A stretch of 64,000 nt of DNA from Sinorhizobium numidicum (GCF_029892045.1 NZ_CP120367.1:124001-188000); one strand, 5' to 3'. Counted from the first letter of the stretch, positions 9,691 through 18,933 are shown. Numbers and translations: made by a program. The notes: generated by a model from the sequence alone, not told the origin.

Positions 9691-10295
9691 ATGAAACTCT
9701 ACTATGCCCCTGGATTCAGTAGCATGGCGGACCACATAGCCATGCTCGAGGCCAAGCTTCAGTTCGACCTTGTCAAAGTGGATCTCCGGACCAAGGAGAT
9801 TGAAGACGGCGGGAGCTACACGGATATTAATCCCAAAGGCCATGTCCCTGCCTTGATGTTCGACACTGGGGAACTCTTGACCGAGAACGCCGCGATACTT
9901 GCCTGGGTCGCGGATCGTGCTCCGAGCATGGCGCCGCAGGGCGAACTCGGCCGATACCGGTTGATCGAGATGCTGAGTTTCCTCGCCAGCGAGATATACA
10001 AGCGCTTCCCGATTTACCTCTCGGTCACCGAAGAATCGAGGGCAGTGATTCGGGGGAGATACTGCAGCGCTTCGGCCTCTTGGCCGTCCGTTTGGAACGC
10101 ACGAACTACCTGTTCGGCGACAGCTTCAGCGCGGCGGACCCGTATCTGTTCATACTGGCGCGCGGCGCGCAGCAACTCGGGTTCCCGCTCTCAGCGTGCT
10201 TTCGCGACTACGTGGCGCGCATCGCGGCACGCCCCTCTGTGCGGGAGGCGGAATGGCGCGAAGCGCTCCCCGAGGCTTCGTCCTCTCAACCGTGA
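9691..10295 (+). pseudogene. Glutathione S-transferase, frameshifted
   Basis: The N-terminal thioredoxin-like half (MKLYYAPGFSSMADHIAMLE through ENAAILAWVADRAP) is a clear GST domain. The first frame runs to about residue 115 and then turns into nonsense. The C-terminal helical half continues in another frame from about 10050 (GEILQRFGLLAVRLERTNYL, then FGDSFSAADPYLFILARGAQ) to a stop at 10295. The change of frame lies near 10035-10053, beside a run of five G. Unless it is a sequencing error, the gene is inactive. It opens a stretch of four broken genes. Confidence 0.8.
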
Positions 10296-10454
10296 CGGCA
10301 TGTCGTCCTTGTTTGGAAACTCGACCGCTGACGTGGTCGGTCAAGGATGGTAAGACCGTATGTCCGTCTTCGTGGCTGAGGTGGCTCGCCCTACACTGGT
10401 CTTCCGAGGGTGGCCCCCATGGGCTATCTGAAAACGGCGGTCGAAAGGCCCCCG

Positions 10455-10648
10455 CGAACAGCGACATGATAATCGTCGGCCCGCGCTTTCAGGGCGGCTT
10501 CCTCGGCGCCGGCAGCTCGGTCGGCTTGCGCAAGAGCGACACCGACCTCAAGGTCATGTTCGATGCGGCGATCGCCGCCGCAAAGGCGGATGGCACGATC
10601 AAGCGCCTGTCGGAAAAGTGGTTCGGCTTCGACCTCACTCCGCAGTGA
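10455..10648 (+). pseudogene. C-terminal fragment of an amino-acid ABC transporter binding protein
   Basis: Only the last 60 or so residues remain: IIVGPRFQGGFLGAGSSVG, LRKSDTDLKVMFDAAIAAAK and ADGTIKRLSEKWFGFDLTPQ. This matches the end of lysine/arginine/ornithine-type family-3 binding proteins, where the last helix reads DGTxxKLSxKWFGxD. The signal peptide and the ligand-binding lobes are missing, and the sequence to the left does not continue the homology. It is a relic of a deleted transporter operon. Confidence 0.7.
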
Positions 10649-10788
10649 GACAGATCTGACGTCGCTCGAAAAAAGGGTCGCCGCGTGTCCTTTGCGATGC
10701 GCGGCGCCTTCGCGTCTAGGCAGTACCGACTATGGCCCACAGCGGTCCCCGGGTGCTGGTCAGCTGTTCTCGTTAATTGCTCAAAAGA

Positions 10789-10811
10789 TCGCATAGTGCA
10801 TCGAACGGAAC
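10789..10811 (+). repeat. Copy B of the three-copy motif
   Basis: TCGCATAGTGCATCGA followed by ACGGAAC, with TGTTCTCGTT starting 24 bases upstream exactly as in copy A. It lies seven bases before the relic open frame at 10818. Confidence 0.55.
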
Positions 10812-10817
10812 GGGCAG

Positions 10818-11102
10818 ATGATCCATTCGGGATTGAACGAGCAGGGTTGCGTGCTGCTTGTCGAAAAACTCTCCAGCGAGGATACGACGTTCAACCGTCT
10901 CTTCATCCAGCACTATTACGATTTCAAGCGGCGGAACGGCTATTCGGAGATCGAGATTTTCAAGAAGCGCGAGGCGCTGGAAAACGTCCTAATCCCGTAT
11001 CGGCTCGAAGAAAACCTTCAACTTCTGAGGGAAACAGGCTTCCGGAGCGTCGAGCTCTTTTTCCGCTGGTACAATTTCTGCGGGATTGTCGCGGTGAAGT
11101 AG
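10818..11102 (+). pseudogene. Truncated CmoA-like SAM-dependent enzyme
   Basis: The 94 residues align with the C-terminal third of CmoA (carboxy-SAM synthase of tRNA wobble-uridine modification): [14 protein letters not shown], then [28 protein letters not shown], and [20 protein letters not shown]. The SAM-binding N-terminal two thirds are absent and the frame starts inside the fold, after an apparently foreign promoter. It is most likely non-functional. A related CmoA-like methyltransferase of another pathway is possible, as only the tail is visible. Confidence 0.7.
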
Positions 11103-11127
11103 CAGTTCAAAATGTTACACCGACCTT

Positions 11128-11147
11128 GTGCGTCTGAAAAGACGCAC
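11128..11147. repeat. Intergenic palindrome, family copy 1
   Basis: Stem GTGCGTCT / AGACGCAC with a GAAA loop, followed by GGCGCTGTAG. The same design (an AGACGC stem then GCGGCGCTRYAG) recurs at 27590 and 31421. All copies stand at gene ends, so these are dispersed palindromic elements that may act as transcript ends. Confidence 0.6.
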
Positions 11148-11197
11148 GGCGCTGTAGGCGGGATGAGGCCGCCTCCTAACTGTCAGAATCGGGCAAA

Positions 11198-11641
11198 ATG
11201 AAATTGTCGATGATCCACTTCGGAAACTTTCTGTTTCGATACAGAAACCTGATCTTCCCACTCCTTATTCTTTCGCTGTTCGTCACGGTGCCGCCGCCCG
11301 GCGAAATCTGGGCGAGCACGACGCTGGAGCGCATCAAGGACGTCATCGTCATCCTGTTCGCGCTTTCGGGCCTGGCGCTCCGCGCTACTGTCATCGGCTA
11401 TGCCTATATCCAACGCGGCGGGCTCAAGAAGAAAGTCTACGCCAAAAAACTCGTCACCGAGGGCATGTTCGGCATCTGCCGCAATCCACTCTATGTCGGT
11501 AACGTGCTGATCTATGCGACCGTGTCGCCCCCCACCGAACCAGCCAGTCTCGCGAAGCCATGGCATTCTGCATCAAGTCGACAATCACAGCTTCGCGAGC
11601 AAAAATGTGCTGACCGCAAAATGCGCCATAATCAAGTCTAG
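11198..11641 (+). pseudogene. Truncated isoprenylcysteine-methyltransferase-like membrane protein
   Basis: The first 108 residues look like an ICMT/phospholipid-methyltransferase family membrane protein: FRYRNLIFPLLILSLFVTVP, a second hydrophobic helix, then LVTEGMFGICRNPLYVGNVL, the conserved RNPxYxG motif. After about 11521 the homology ends abruptly and the frame runs through unrelated sequence (VSPPTEPASLAKPWHSAS) to a stop at 11641. The catalytic C-terminal part is missing. An intact, longer relative is present at 60436-61065. Confidence 0.7.
11549..11599. repeat. Perfect 10-bp inverted repeat at the truncation point
   Basis: CTCGCGAAGC (11549-11558) and GCTTCGCGAG (11590-11599) flank 31 bases. 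It lies immediately after the position where the methyltransferase homology breaks off. Its nature (hairpin, recombination site or chance) is not known. Confidence 0.5.
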
Positions 11642-13305
11642 TCGTGTAGTCCTTGAGCAATATCAGAGGGTGGAGGCAAAATGCCGGCAGGTCGCGGCCT
11701 CAATTTCGTCGCAGGCACCACAGAGGACAATGATCCGCGTATGTGGTGGGCGAGCCGGACTGCCATTGCGACGGCGGGCAGGGTAGGGTTGGCCTGGCCC
11801 GAAGTCACGAACACCGAGCTACCTGCCACGAAGAGGTTGGCGATGTCATGCACCCGACAATCTGCATTAACGACCCCGTTGCGACGGTTCGCAGACATTC
11901 TCGTAACGCCAATCTGGTGGTAGCCGTCCTTGGCTTGCATCGCGACCAATCGTTCAAGATCCTGAGGCTCGCCCATGAAGACCAACCTGCCGACGCCTTG
12001 CCGGGCGAGCCATAGATCGAGCGCCTGATGAGCTAGGACCGTCGACTGGTAATCTTGCGTGGAATAACTGAACGACACGTCCAGTTTCAGGGACCGGTCG
12101 CGGTCGCGCACCTGGCTAAGGAACACCCTGCTCTCACGGTTCGGTACTTGTTCTGCATGATAACGTAGACGGTATAGATGATATGGGTCAGGCACGAACA
12201 AATGCGGCTCATGAAGGAGCACCCTTTTGTGGAACAGGTTCACGGCTGAGCTGATGGACTTCAACGGATTGCGCGCCAGGTTCCACAGATGAGGCGCAAT
12301 GCTCTGCTCCGTTCGTCTTCGGTTCTCGGAATTGCTGTTCATGTTCTTGAGCACATATCCGAGAGAACTGGTTGTGTCCCCGGGCACGGCAGTGGCTATG
12401 TCTCGATTTTGGGGCCACATTGCGATGTTTGAGATACCGAGCTCCGACTGAAGTTGGGCAACCGGCTGAAATCGTCCGCGCACGAAGGTGCCATTGGCAG
12501 ACTTGTAGAACCGATAGCTTCGGGCCTGCCCGGAACTCGAGAACTGAACCTGTGCGATCTCGCCGGCCAAATGTCCCATGTAGAAGCGGCCAAGCGGGCC
12601 TTCATTGCCCGAAAATAGTTCAGGAAACTCGGCCTGCAGGTTGAGTAGGAGCCGGGCATTTCCACGGCCGCCGCAGGCCAGTATGAAATGTTGCGCGGAT
12701 ATGAAGTGAAAATGACCCATGCAGGAGACGCCGAGCTTCCTCACCGTGCCTGCGACGGGATCGAATCCGATGGAGTGCACCCGCGTGTTCAAGACGATGG
12801 TCAGATATGGCGAGGAATGAAGTTCCTTTCCGTTCGCCGCGGCTGTATCGCGCACACGCGTCCAGCGTTCGAGCGACCGGAAAAATCCTGGCGCTTCAAT
12901 GGCAGCGGGCTCGTCGAGATCGGCGTCGCAGCCGAGGATTGCGCGCGCTCGTTCGTAAAAAGGCGAAAGCTCCCCGTGGCTTATGGGCCAGTTTCCATCG
13001 CCGACGTAGTTCCTTTTTGCAAAATCGATATCGTCAAACTCAACGCATTTACCTCCCCAGCGCACAGAGGTGCCGCCGAGCCCTGTTCCGAGCGTCTCAC
13101 GGTCTCCACCGTGATTTTGGCCTTCGCAAACGTCAAAGGAGGCCTCGTTCGGGTGTGGGCGTCTCGCGCGCTTCGCTCCTGCGTCGATCAGTAATGTGCG
13201 AATCTGCAACCGGCACAATTCGAGAGCCACGGCTAACCCAACCGGCCCCGCGCCGACGATGCAGACCTGAAACGGTGCCGAAAAGGCATGCGCGTCTGCA
13301 AACAT
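11638..13305 (-). CDS. GMC-family FAD-dependent oxidoreductase
   Basis: A 555-residue flavoprotein. The FAD-binding motif VCIVGAGPVGLAVALELCR lies at residues 13-31, the second GMC signature TLGTGLGGTSVRWGGK near residues 71-86, and the GMC C-terminal domain ends with HQIGVTRMSANRRNGVV and NLFVAGSSVFVTSGQANPTL. The second half of the catalytic region holds the conserved His in GYHQIG. GMC enzymes oxidise alcohols or sugars. It is the last gene of the minus-strand polysaccharide operon, 55 bases after a glycosyltransferase, which suggests oxidation of a sugar or substituent of the polymer; that is inference. No signal peptide is apparent. Confidence 0.85.
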   Translation of the reverse strand: MFADAHAFSAPFQVCIVGAGPVGLAVALELCRLQIRTLLIDAGAKRARRPHPNEASFDVCEGQNHGGDRETLGTGLGGTSVRWGGKCVEFDDIDFAKRNYVGDGNWPISHGELSPFYERARAILGCDADLDEPAAIEAPGFFRSLERWTRVRDTAAANGKELHSSPYLTIVLNTRVHSIGFDPVAGTVRKLGVSCMGHFHFISAQHFILACGGRGNARLLLNLQAEFPELFSGNEGPLGRFYMGHLAGEIAQVQFSSSGQARSYRFYKSANGTFVRGRFQPVAQLQSELGISNIAMWPQNRDIATAVPGDTTSSLGYVLKNMNSNSENRRRTEQSIAPHLWNLARNPLKSISSAVNLFHKRVLLHEPHLFVPDPYHLYRLRYHAEQVPNRESRVFLSQVRDRDRSLKLDVSFSYSTQDYQSTVLAHQALDLWLARQGVGRLVFMGEPQDLERLVAMQAKDGYHQIGVTRMSANRRNGVVNADCRVHDIANLFVAGSSVFVTSGQANPTLPAVAMAVRLAHHIRGSLSSVVPATKLRPRPAGILPPPSDIAQGLHD

Positions 13306-13360
13306 TATGCTCTCCCATTTTCGAGCGAACTCCGTGGCGGGACACGCTGGCGGGATGGCT

Positions 13361-14401
13361 CTAGCTGAGCTGTGATGACATTACTCTTGATTGATCGCAT
13401 TTCCAGTATATCCATCCAATGCCTTGCATAAGTCCCGCCTCCGATAGGTCATGCCAGGATTTGTATTCAGTAGTATTGCTGCTTACGAAGTCGGCGTTGT
13501 CGATACTTGTGGTGGTATACGCCGTGTATTCTTCGGTATGCTCAGCCCGGTTAAGCGGATCGATTGCCCTCTTGGCGAAGGTCGACAAGAACTTGAAATG
13601 TAGAAGTGACCCCGAGATTCTGACGGCAGTCCGCGTTTCGCCAAGATTGAGGGAAAGCGGCCAAACCTGATGCGACGATTTCAGGAACATGCGTTCTCCG
13701 CCCATATAAACCAGGGGCACTTTGTTGAGTGCAGGCCCATCCCAAATCCGGTTTTGAAAGTACACCCGTCCGCGAACGCCGCCTTTGATCCAGATTGTTT
13801 GATTGCGTTTGTCGAAATGCGATGCGTAGCCGGTGCGGTCAAATAGATTGCAAATCTCAAGAGGGTCACGCCCTACCTCGCAGATATTTTCAAGAATAGG
13901 CCTCCGACTATACATGTCGACCATGACCGATTGCAGGGATTGATTGCCGATTGATTCAAGATAAGCAGTCAAACTACTGACCGGTTGTGTATCGCAATGT
14001 GGATAAACGAAAAACTCATCCGCATCGACGTAGAGAATCCACTTGCCCCTGCAGTGCCGGTTGATAACCGCATTGATCCAGTCGTTGCCGAAGCGCGCGC
14101 CCTTATAGGAGCCTCCGCCTGAAACGATGGACACATCACTGCAGCCTGACAATTGCTCGCGCGTGCCATCGGCCGATCGGTTGTCGATACAGATGAAGTG
14201 CTCGAACCCGAGATTTCGATAGTATTGGAGAAAGAAGGGAAGCCGGCGCCCCTCGTCACGAACGACGAAGACAACGACGTGACGAGCGTGGTCGAGTCCA
14301 CTGCGGAGCCGCTCGTATTTCACCTCCCTGGCTTTCCAGGTCCGACGCAGGCGAGCCTTGACGTAGTGGTGTATGCTGGCGGTGGCTGTGATCGGGTCCA
14401 T
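13361..14401 (-). CDS. Glycosyltransferase family 2-like (Glyco_tranf_2_4) protein
   Basis: A cytoplasmic glycosyltransferase of about 346 residues. VVVFVVRDEGRRLPFFLQYY and GFEHFICIDNRSADGT form the nucleotide-sugar binding half, and WILYVDADEFFVYP carries the DxD-type metal site. This type is common in bacterial surface-polysaccharide loci and often annotated as GT2 or DUF4422-like. The frame extends upstream to 14506, but that codon has no ribosome site, while the ATG at 14401 follows GGGAAAG; the later start is therefore preferred. It lies between a GT8 enzyme and the GMC oxidoreductase. Confidence 0.8.
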   Translation of the reverse strand: MDPITATASIHHYVKARLRRTWKAREVKYERLRSGLDHARHVVVFVVRDEGRRLPFFLQYYRNLGFEHFICIDNRSADGTREQLSGCSDVSIVSGGGSYKGARFGNDWINAVINRHCRGKWILYVDADEFFVYPHCDTQPVSSLTAYLESIGNQSLQSVMVDMYSRRPILENICEVGRDPLEICNLFDRTGYASHFDKRNQTIWIKGGVRGRVYFQNRIWDGPALNKVPLVYMGGERMFLKSSHQVWPLSLNLGETRTAVRISGSLLHFKFLSTFAKRAIDPLNRAEHTEEYTAYTTTSIDNADFVSSNTTEYKSWHDLSEAGLMQGIGWIYWKCDQSRVMSSQLS

Positions 14402-14524
14402 CGGTCTTTCCCAACGTTTGGCGGCGTAGCGTCTCGCCTTCGATGCATGGGTTACATGGATCCCCGCTAGGACTGTCACGCTGGAAGTTGAGCCGCGGTG
14501 TGACATCGCATGCGGAGATGACGG

Positions 14525-15436
14525 TCAGACAGCGTAATCTCCGACAAACAGGCCCTGCAGCTGCGGGCCGAATTTGTTTTGCCGAATGGTGTGCGCGACA
14601 CGCTCCTTCAAGGAGCGATACTTGTATAAGGCCTTGCGATCTAAGTTTATTCCCCGGTAGAGAGACCGAAACAGTGGATGGGCCTTGCGCAACTCCACAT
14701 AGACTTGGCTTTCCTTGTCGGTCCACGGAAAGAATGTTCCATGCCAAGGCTTCGGATGCGCCATGTAGTGGACGACGGACAAGGAGGACGAATTGACGAG
14801 GTGAAGGAACTGCTTGGGAAAGTTCCAGCGGCTTGAAACGAGAATGAGTGAGGAGCCGCAGACATAGTTCAGAGCACCCTGATCATGCTTCCCGTCGCAG
14901 GCAGCCGGATTCTTGACGAAGAGCTCCAGCGCTTCCGGACCGATCCAGCCATTGCGGTGAAATTTGAGGAAACCCGCGTTGAAGTAGTGGCTGTCTTTGC
15001 CACAGTGCAGAAAGTCATGAATGGACGTGTAGTCGCGAGCCGCAAAGAATTTCCCCTCAGGGACATAGGCATTTTGAAGCTCGCTCAAGCTGCTGACGAT
15101 CTGGGTATCGCCATCGAGATAGAGAATCTGCGTATAGTGTGGCGGCAGGACGTCGCAAAGCACGAGCTTCGCCATGGTGCTGACGCTGATGCGCCCTTGG
15201 AAGTGGGAGCCGTCGAGTCTGCCGAGGGCCTGCTGCAGGGCTTCTGTGGCGTCCACCAGCTGAACCCCGCGCAATGCAAGCAGGCTTCTTAGCTCGTCAA
15301 AATTATCCAGATGCTCCGACATGAGGATACAGACATCGCTTGTCGGACTTGAGAATTCTCGTGCCTGGAGCGCTGACAGGATCGTCGGAAACGAATATTC
15401 GACATCTGCTACGTAAACGACGCATTGAATGTTCAT
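14525..15436 (-). CDS. Glycosyltransferase family 8
   Basis: A 303-residue GT8 enzyme of the LPS glucosyl/galactosyltransferase type, which transfers a hexose from UDP-sugar with retention. QILYLDGDTQIVSSL holds the DxD site near residues 104-118, HYFNAGFLKFHRNGW the second conserved element, and SVVHYMAHPKPWHG near residue 225 the typical H-x4-KPW motif. AAGAGGG precedes the start. It adds one sugar to the polymer repeat unit; the donor is not known. A divergent SyrA/ExoX-like gene lies upstream. Confidence 0.85.
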   Translation of the reverse strand: MNIQCVVYVADVEYSFPTILSALQAREFSSPTSDVCILMSEHLDNFDELRSLLALRGVQLVDATEALQQALGRLDGSHFQGRISVSTMAKLVLCDVLPPHYTQILYLDGDTQIVSSLSELQNAYVPEGKFFAARDYTSIHDFLHCGKDSHYFNAGFLKFHRNGWIGPEALELFVKNPAACDGKHDQGALNYVCGSSLILVSSRWNFPKQFLHLVNSSSLSVVHYMAHPKPWHGTFFPWTDKESQVYVELRKAHPLFRSLYRGINLDRKALYKYRSLKERVAHTIRQNKFGPQLQGLFVGDYAV

Positions 15437-15689
15437 GTCGTCACCCTCTTTTCATGCCGCATCGCCGGGACGGCGATGATGAAATCTGTTTTGGGAAAGC
15501 TGTCGTCTGGAAAAAACCGGCGGGAGCTTGAGCGGCGGGCGGCGCGTTGAAAGTGGCGACGCCTGTGCGTTTGATTATCGCAATCTTAAATGCCAGCGTG
15601 TATAAACGGCTGACACCCCGAAGCTGCACGTCAGACAGCTCAAACCGGGGGGGAATGGGCAATATCCTGGAAGGGGTGCAAAGCGAGAG

Positions 15690-15980
15690 ATGGCGATACT
15701 TTCCGGAGTCATGGTAGCGGCCATATCGATCGCAGCCGCGGCCCGCATCCGCGTAGCGGCCTTCGCCATGTTTGCGCTTTTTGTAGCACTCGGCTTCGGA
15801 ATTTTGACCTTTATGAAAGGGTCTCCCATCCTCGATGCGACCGTCTCCGGCATCGCTTTTCTCCTGGTGATGGAGATTTCCTACATGGGCGGCGTGTTCT
15901 TCTGGGTACTCCTGCGCCGTGCACGCCGGCCTTCCGCAAGGGAAGCGATCGCCGATCCCTCGCATACCCCGGGCAAGTAG
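15690..15980 (+). CDS. Small two-helix membrane protein, SyrA/ExoX-like
   Basis: A 96-residue protein with two to three hydrophobic segments (AFAMFALFVALGFGILTF and IAFLLVMEISYMGGVFFWVL) and a basic C-terminus (RRARRPSAREA). The layout, with the second helix containing an aromatic-Gly-Gly/Ala-Val-Phe pattern, resembles the 'exopolysaccharide production repressor' family (SyrA, ExoX, PsiA). A second, clearer member lies at 27259. It sits in the opposite strand between GT8 and the polymerase, splitting the minus-strand arm. Family members modulate exopolysaccharide output post-translationally by an unclear membrane mechanism. Confidence 0.6.
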   Translation: MAILSGVMVAAISIAAAARIRVAAFAMFALFVALGFGILTFMKGSPILDATVSGIAFLLVMEISYMGGVFFWVLLRRARRPSAREAIADPSHTPGK

Positions 15981-16093
15981 CTTCCAGGCTTTCGGACGGG
16001 CAAGTCCTGCGACCTCGATGGGTGCCGCTCGAAAGCGAGGCGCGCTCGTCGCCGACGGCCTTGTCGTTTCTGGTCTGGAATGCGAGCGGGCGA

Positions 16094-17566
16094 TCATCTT
16101 GAGACCAGCACCGGCAAGGTCGTCAACGATGCCGATGTCCTCGATAGATGCGGCTGGGCGAACCATTCCGGGGATGCGCCGGGGCGTGTCAGGCAACCGG
16201 CAGCCAGGCCTGCGGTAATGCTGAACAAAAGGCCGAGGTCGGCGCCGCTTGCCGACACCGTTGCGGAGGCGATCTGGGCCATCGATGCGAAGATCGCGGC
16301 GAGTCCAATCGTTCTGTCTTCAATCGTTCTGCCTGGCCGCTCAGGCAGTTTTTTCGAGCGAGCCGCGTTTAAGAGGCTATGCAGGAAGACGAGGAAAAGG
16401 ACCGTGCCGGCCACTCCGATATTGGACAGCAATGCGGCGGGAAAACTTGATGCTCGCACGGTTCCGAGTCCGCCGCCGAACGTCGCCGTCTCGACAAAAG
16501 CCGTCAGAGCCAAGGTATTCCAAGCCGTGCGTTCCTCTCCGGACTGCGACTCGAGCTTGTCGACGAGCGTCAAACTTGCGAGATCGTTCACCGCGTTCCA
16601 CGCGTCCGGGATCAGCATGAGGCCGATGACCGCGGCGGGGACGACAAAGAGCGTGACGCTCAGAAAGGCTGCGTGGCGCGTCGTTGTCCGGCCGGCGACA
16701 AGCTGATTCAGGCTGAACGCGATCACGACCAAGAGAACAAGCGCACCGGCGATATACGCGGTCGTTGATGTGCACAGGAGGACTGTCATGCCGATCGACA
16801 GGGCGGCAAAACCCGCCAACCGGCTTGGAAAACGCTCCAGCCAAAGCATGAGCGTGAATGTGAAGTACGCCAATGCCGCCGAGCCGTATGCGCTTGCTTC
16901 GGGGTACGAGCCGACGATACGTTTGAAACCGCTCATGGTTTCTGCCGTATGCATCGTGTAGTTGGCGTTCCGGATAAAATCGAGCCATTCGGGATGACCG
17001 GCCATGAACGTCCCCACATCGAGGCTCGCCAGAGCAAAACAGGTTACGGCAGTCATCACCAATGTTTGGGCCAGGAAGCGCGCGTACCCCAGTTGCGCGA
17101 GGCCACAGACGACGGCAAAGCAGGCGAGATCACTGAGCAGGTAGACGGCCTGGGTCAGGTTCGACGAGCCCGGCGAAAGCGGGGAGGCTATCGTCGACAT
17201 CACGCCTGACGCACCCCGCGCCGAGGAATAGACCAGCGTCGCGCCCTGGAAGATTCGCGGCAGGAAAAAAGCCGAAAGCACAGAAAAGAGTATGTACGCG
17301 GCGAACCAGAAGCCGGGGCCCGGATAAGCGGCGCTCGCCAGTGCCGCCTGGATCAGGCGGGGGCGAAGCATGCAACATGCGATCAGCGAAAATAGAAGAA
17401 GATGGCTAGGCTGGATGCTGCTGCCGCCAAGCGAGGGGAGCTGAATGGCGGCGGCGGCGCCTAACAACACCGACAAGCAAAGGACGGCGATCGCGAAGCG
17501 TGCTCCGAGAACGATGCCGAACGCACCAAGTAGAAAGACGATGTAGCCGATCACTTCTATCGTCAT
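16094..17566 (-). CDS. Wzy-like polysaccharide polymerase (O-antigen ligase family)
   Basis: A 490-residue, strongly hydrophobic protein with about ten to twelve predicted helices and a large periplasmic loop (FMAGHPEWLDFIRNANYTMH through KRIVGSYPEASAYGSA), as expected of Wzy/ExoQ-type polymerases that link undecaprenyl-bound repeat units in the periplasm. The late GGGLGTVRASSFPAALLSNI segment matches the ligase/polymerase family. Its start overlaps the stop of the export gene (ATGA), so translation is coupled. Sequence alone does not separate polymerase from ligase, but operon context with ExoY, ExoP and ExoF favours polymerase. Confidence 0.8.
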   Translation of the reverse strand: MTIEVIGYIVFLLGAFGIVLGARFAIAVLCLSVLLGAAAAIQLPSLGGSSIQPSHLLLFSLIACCMLRPRLIQAALASAAYPGPGFWFAAYILFSVLSAFFLPRIFQGATLVYSSARGASGVMSTIASPLSPGSSNLTQAVYLLSDLACFAVVCGLAQLGYARFLAQTLVMTAVTCFALASLDVGTFMAGHPEWLDFIRNANYTMHTAETMSGFKRIVGSYPEASAYGSAALAYFTFTLMLWLERFPSRLAGFAALSIGMTVLLCTSTTAYIAGALVLLVVIAFSLNQLVAGRTTTRHAAFLSVTLFVVPAAVIGLMLIPDAWNAVNDLASLTLVDKLESQSGEERTAWNTLALTAFVETATFGGGLGTVRASSFPAALLSNIGVAGTVLFLVFLHSLLNAARSKKLPERPGRTIEDRTIGLAAIFASMAQIASATVSASGADLGLLFSITAGLAAGCLTRPGASPEWFAQPHLSRTSASLTTLPVLVSR

Positions 17567-18933
17567 GGCCGTCTCTTGGTCGGCTCGAGCGGCTCGGAGG
17601 CAGGCCGACCCTCCTGCGCCACGTTTGCGATCATTGCGGGCGAAAGTTGTGGGCGCTGCGACAGGGATGATTTTTGCGAGGCCACGCCGACGCCGACCTC
17701 GACCAGGTCGTGCGGAAACAAGGGCGTCGTTTCATCGGCATCGATATGGCTATAGCTTCCGTCGTCGTTGCGGCGCATGATCCTGAAGGTTTTGCCAATG
17801 TTGCCAAGCGCGACGGCCTCCTCCTGTGCGCTCCCTGCAACCTGCGCGCTGTAGTCGGCCTGTTCGCCAAGCAAACGTGCGACTTGGATGTCGATTGCCG
17901 ACTTGCGGATTGCCAAATCGATCGTATTCACCTCCTGCTGGTTCTCGGCATTTTGTTTGTTGACGATGTTGAGCTTTTCCTGCTCGCTTTCGCTGAGCGA
18001 CTGACGGGCCTTGGTGAGGGCGATTTCCAGGTCGAGCAACCGGCCCTGGGCCTCCGCCAAACCTCGATCGACGGACAAATGCCGCGCATTGTCGGTCAGA
18101 CCCTTGCTGGCGAGGTTGTTGACGCTGTCGAACTCCCGCTGTGCGAGGTCGATCTGCCGCTTCTGCGTGGTGATCTTTGCCTCAAGCGTCTTTATTTCCT
18201 GGCTGTAAAGACGGCTGAGGTCACCGGCCGCGTCGATCCGGCTTTTGAGCTCGATGCGCCTCAGTCGCATCAGGTTGGTTTCTTCCTCCTTCAACTTGTC
18301 GATGTCTGGCGTGCCCGAAAGTTCCGCGGGGATCTCGAAGCTGGTTTCACCGGCGATTTCGGCGCTGAGCCGGGCCCGTCGAACAAGGAGATCGCGTTGA
18401 ACGAGGGCGGCCGTGCGATAGGCGCCGGCGGCTTCGATCCGGTTGCGCTCGAGGGTGTAGGTTTCCCCGCGGCGCAGAAAGCCGCCGGCAACGCTGACCG
18501 CTTTCATCACGGTCATGTTCGTTTGGAAGGAATAGCGCCCTGGCGTCTCAACGGCGCCGGTGATGAAGATCGGCGCATGCTCGGCGATTTCCACGGCGAT
18601 GAAGGGTCTGCCCGGCAGCGTTGCCCTTTCGGTTAAGGAGTTCGCAATGGCGTCGGAGACCTGCTCGGTCGTCTTGCCGATGGCCGTGACCTGGCCCGCG
18701 ATGGGGATCGACAGGTTGCCCGCATGATCGACCGCATATGTCCCTTCGAGCGCCTGCCAACTGGCATATTGTTCCTCAGACGAACGCCACTCAACAATGC
18801 GCAGCTTTATCCTGTCCTCCGGGACAAGCGTATAAGGTTCGGCATGGGCTGCTTCAAAAGGCGCCGTCCAGGCGACGGCAAGCATGGCGAGGCAACCGGA
18901 AAGGCGAAGAGCGGGCAAGAAAAGTCGTTTCAT
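17563..18933 (-). CDS. Polysaccharide export protein, ExoF/Wza-like
   Basis: A 456-residue periplasmic/outer-membrane export protein. A signal peptide (residues 1-31, ending AAHA) precedes the Poly_export domain YTLVPEDRIKLRIVEWRSSE, LSIPIAGQV and the SLBB-like VEIAEHAPIFITGAVETPGR. A long charged region with coiled-coil character (about residues 210-355, KLKEEETNLMRLRRIELKSR onward) follows; this combination is typical of ExoF from succinoglycan loci and absent from short Wza proteins. It lacks a lipobox cysteine. The gene overlaps both neighbours by four bases and acts with the ExoP-like protein in chain export. Confidence 0.85.
   Translation of the reverse strand: MKRLFLPALRLSGCLAMLAVAWTAPFEAAHAEPYTLVPEDRIKLRIVEWRSSEEQYASWQALEGTYAVDHAGNLSIPIAGQVTAIGKTTEQVSDAIANSLTERATLPGRPFIAVEIAEHAPIFITGAVETPGRYSFQTNMTVMKAVSVAGGFLRRGETYTLERNRIEAAGAYRTAALVQRDLLVRRARLSAEIAGETSFEIPAELSGTPDIDKLKEEETNLMRLRRIELKSRIDAAGDLSRLYSQEIKTLEAKITTQKRQIDLAQREFDSVNNLASKGLTDNARHLSVDRGLAEAQGRLLDLEIALTKARQSLSESEQEKLNIVNKQNAENQQEVNTIDLAIRKSAIDIQVARLLGEQADYSAQVAGSAQEEAVALGNIGKTFRIMRRNDDGSYSHIDADETTPLFPHDLVEVGVGVASQKSSLSQRPQLSPAMIANVAQEGRPASEPLEPTKRRP

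Noticed and set aside
10196..10648. A 150-codon frame as an intact gene
   Set aside because: Only the last 60 or so residues have homology (amino-acid binding protein end); the first part is antisense-like to nothing known and overlaps the GST remnant.
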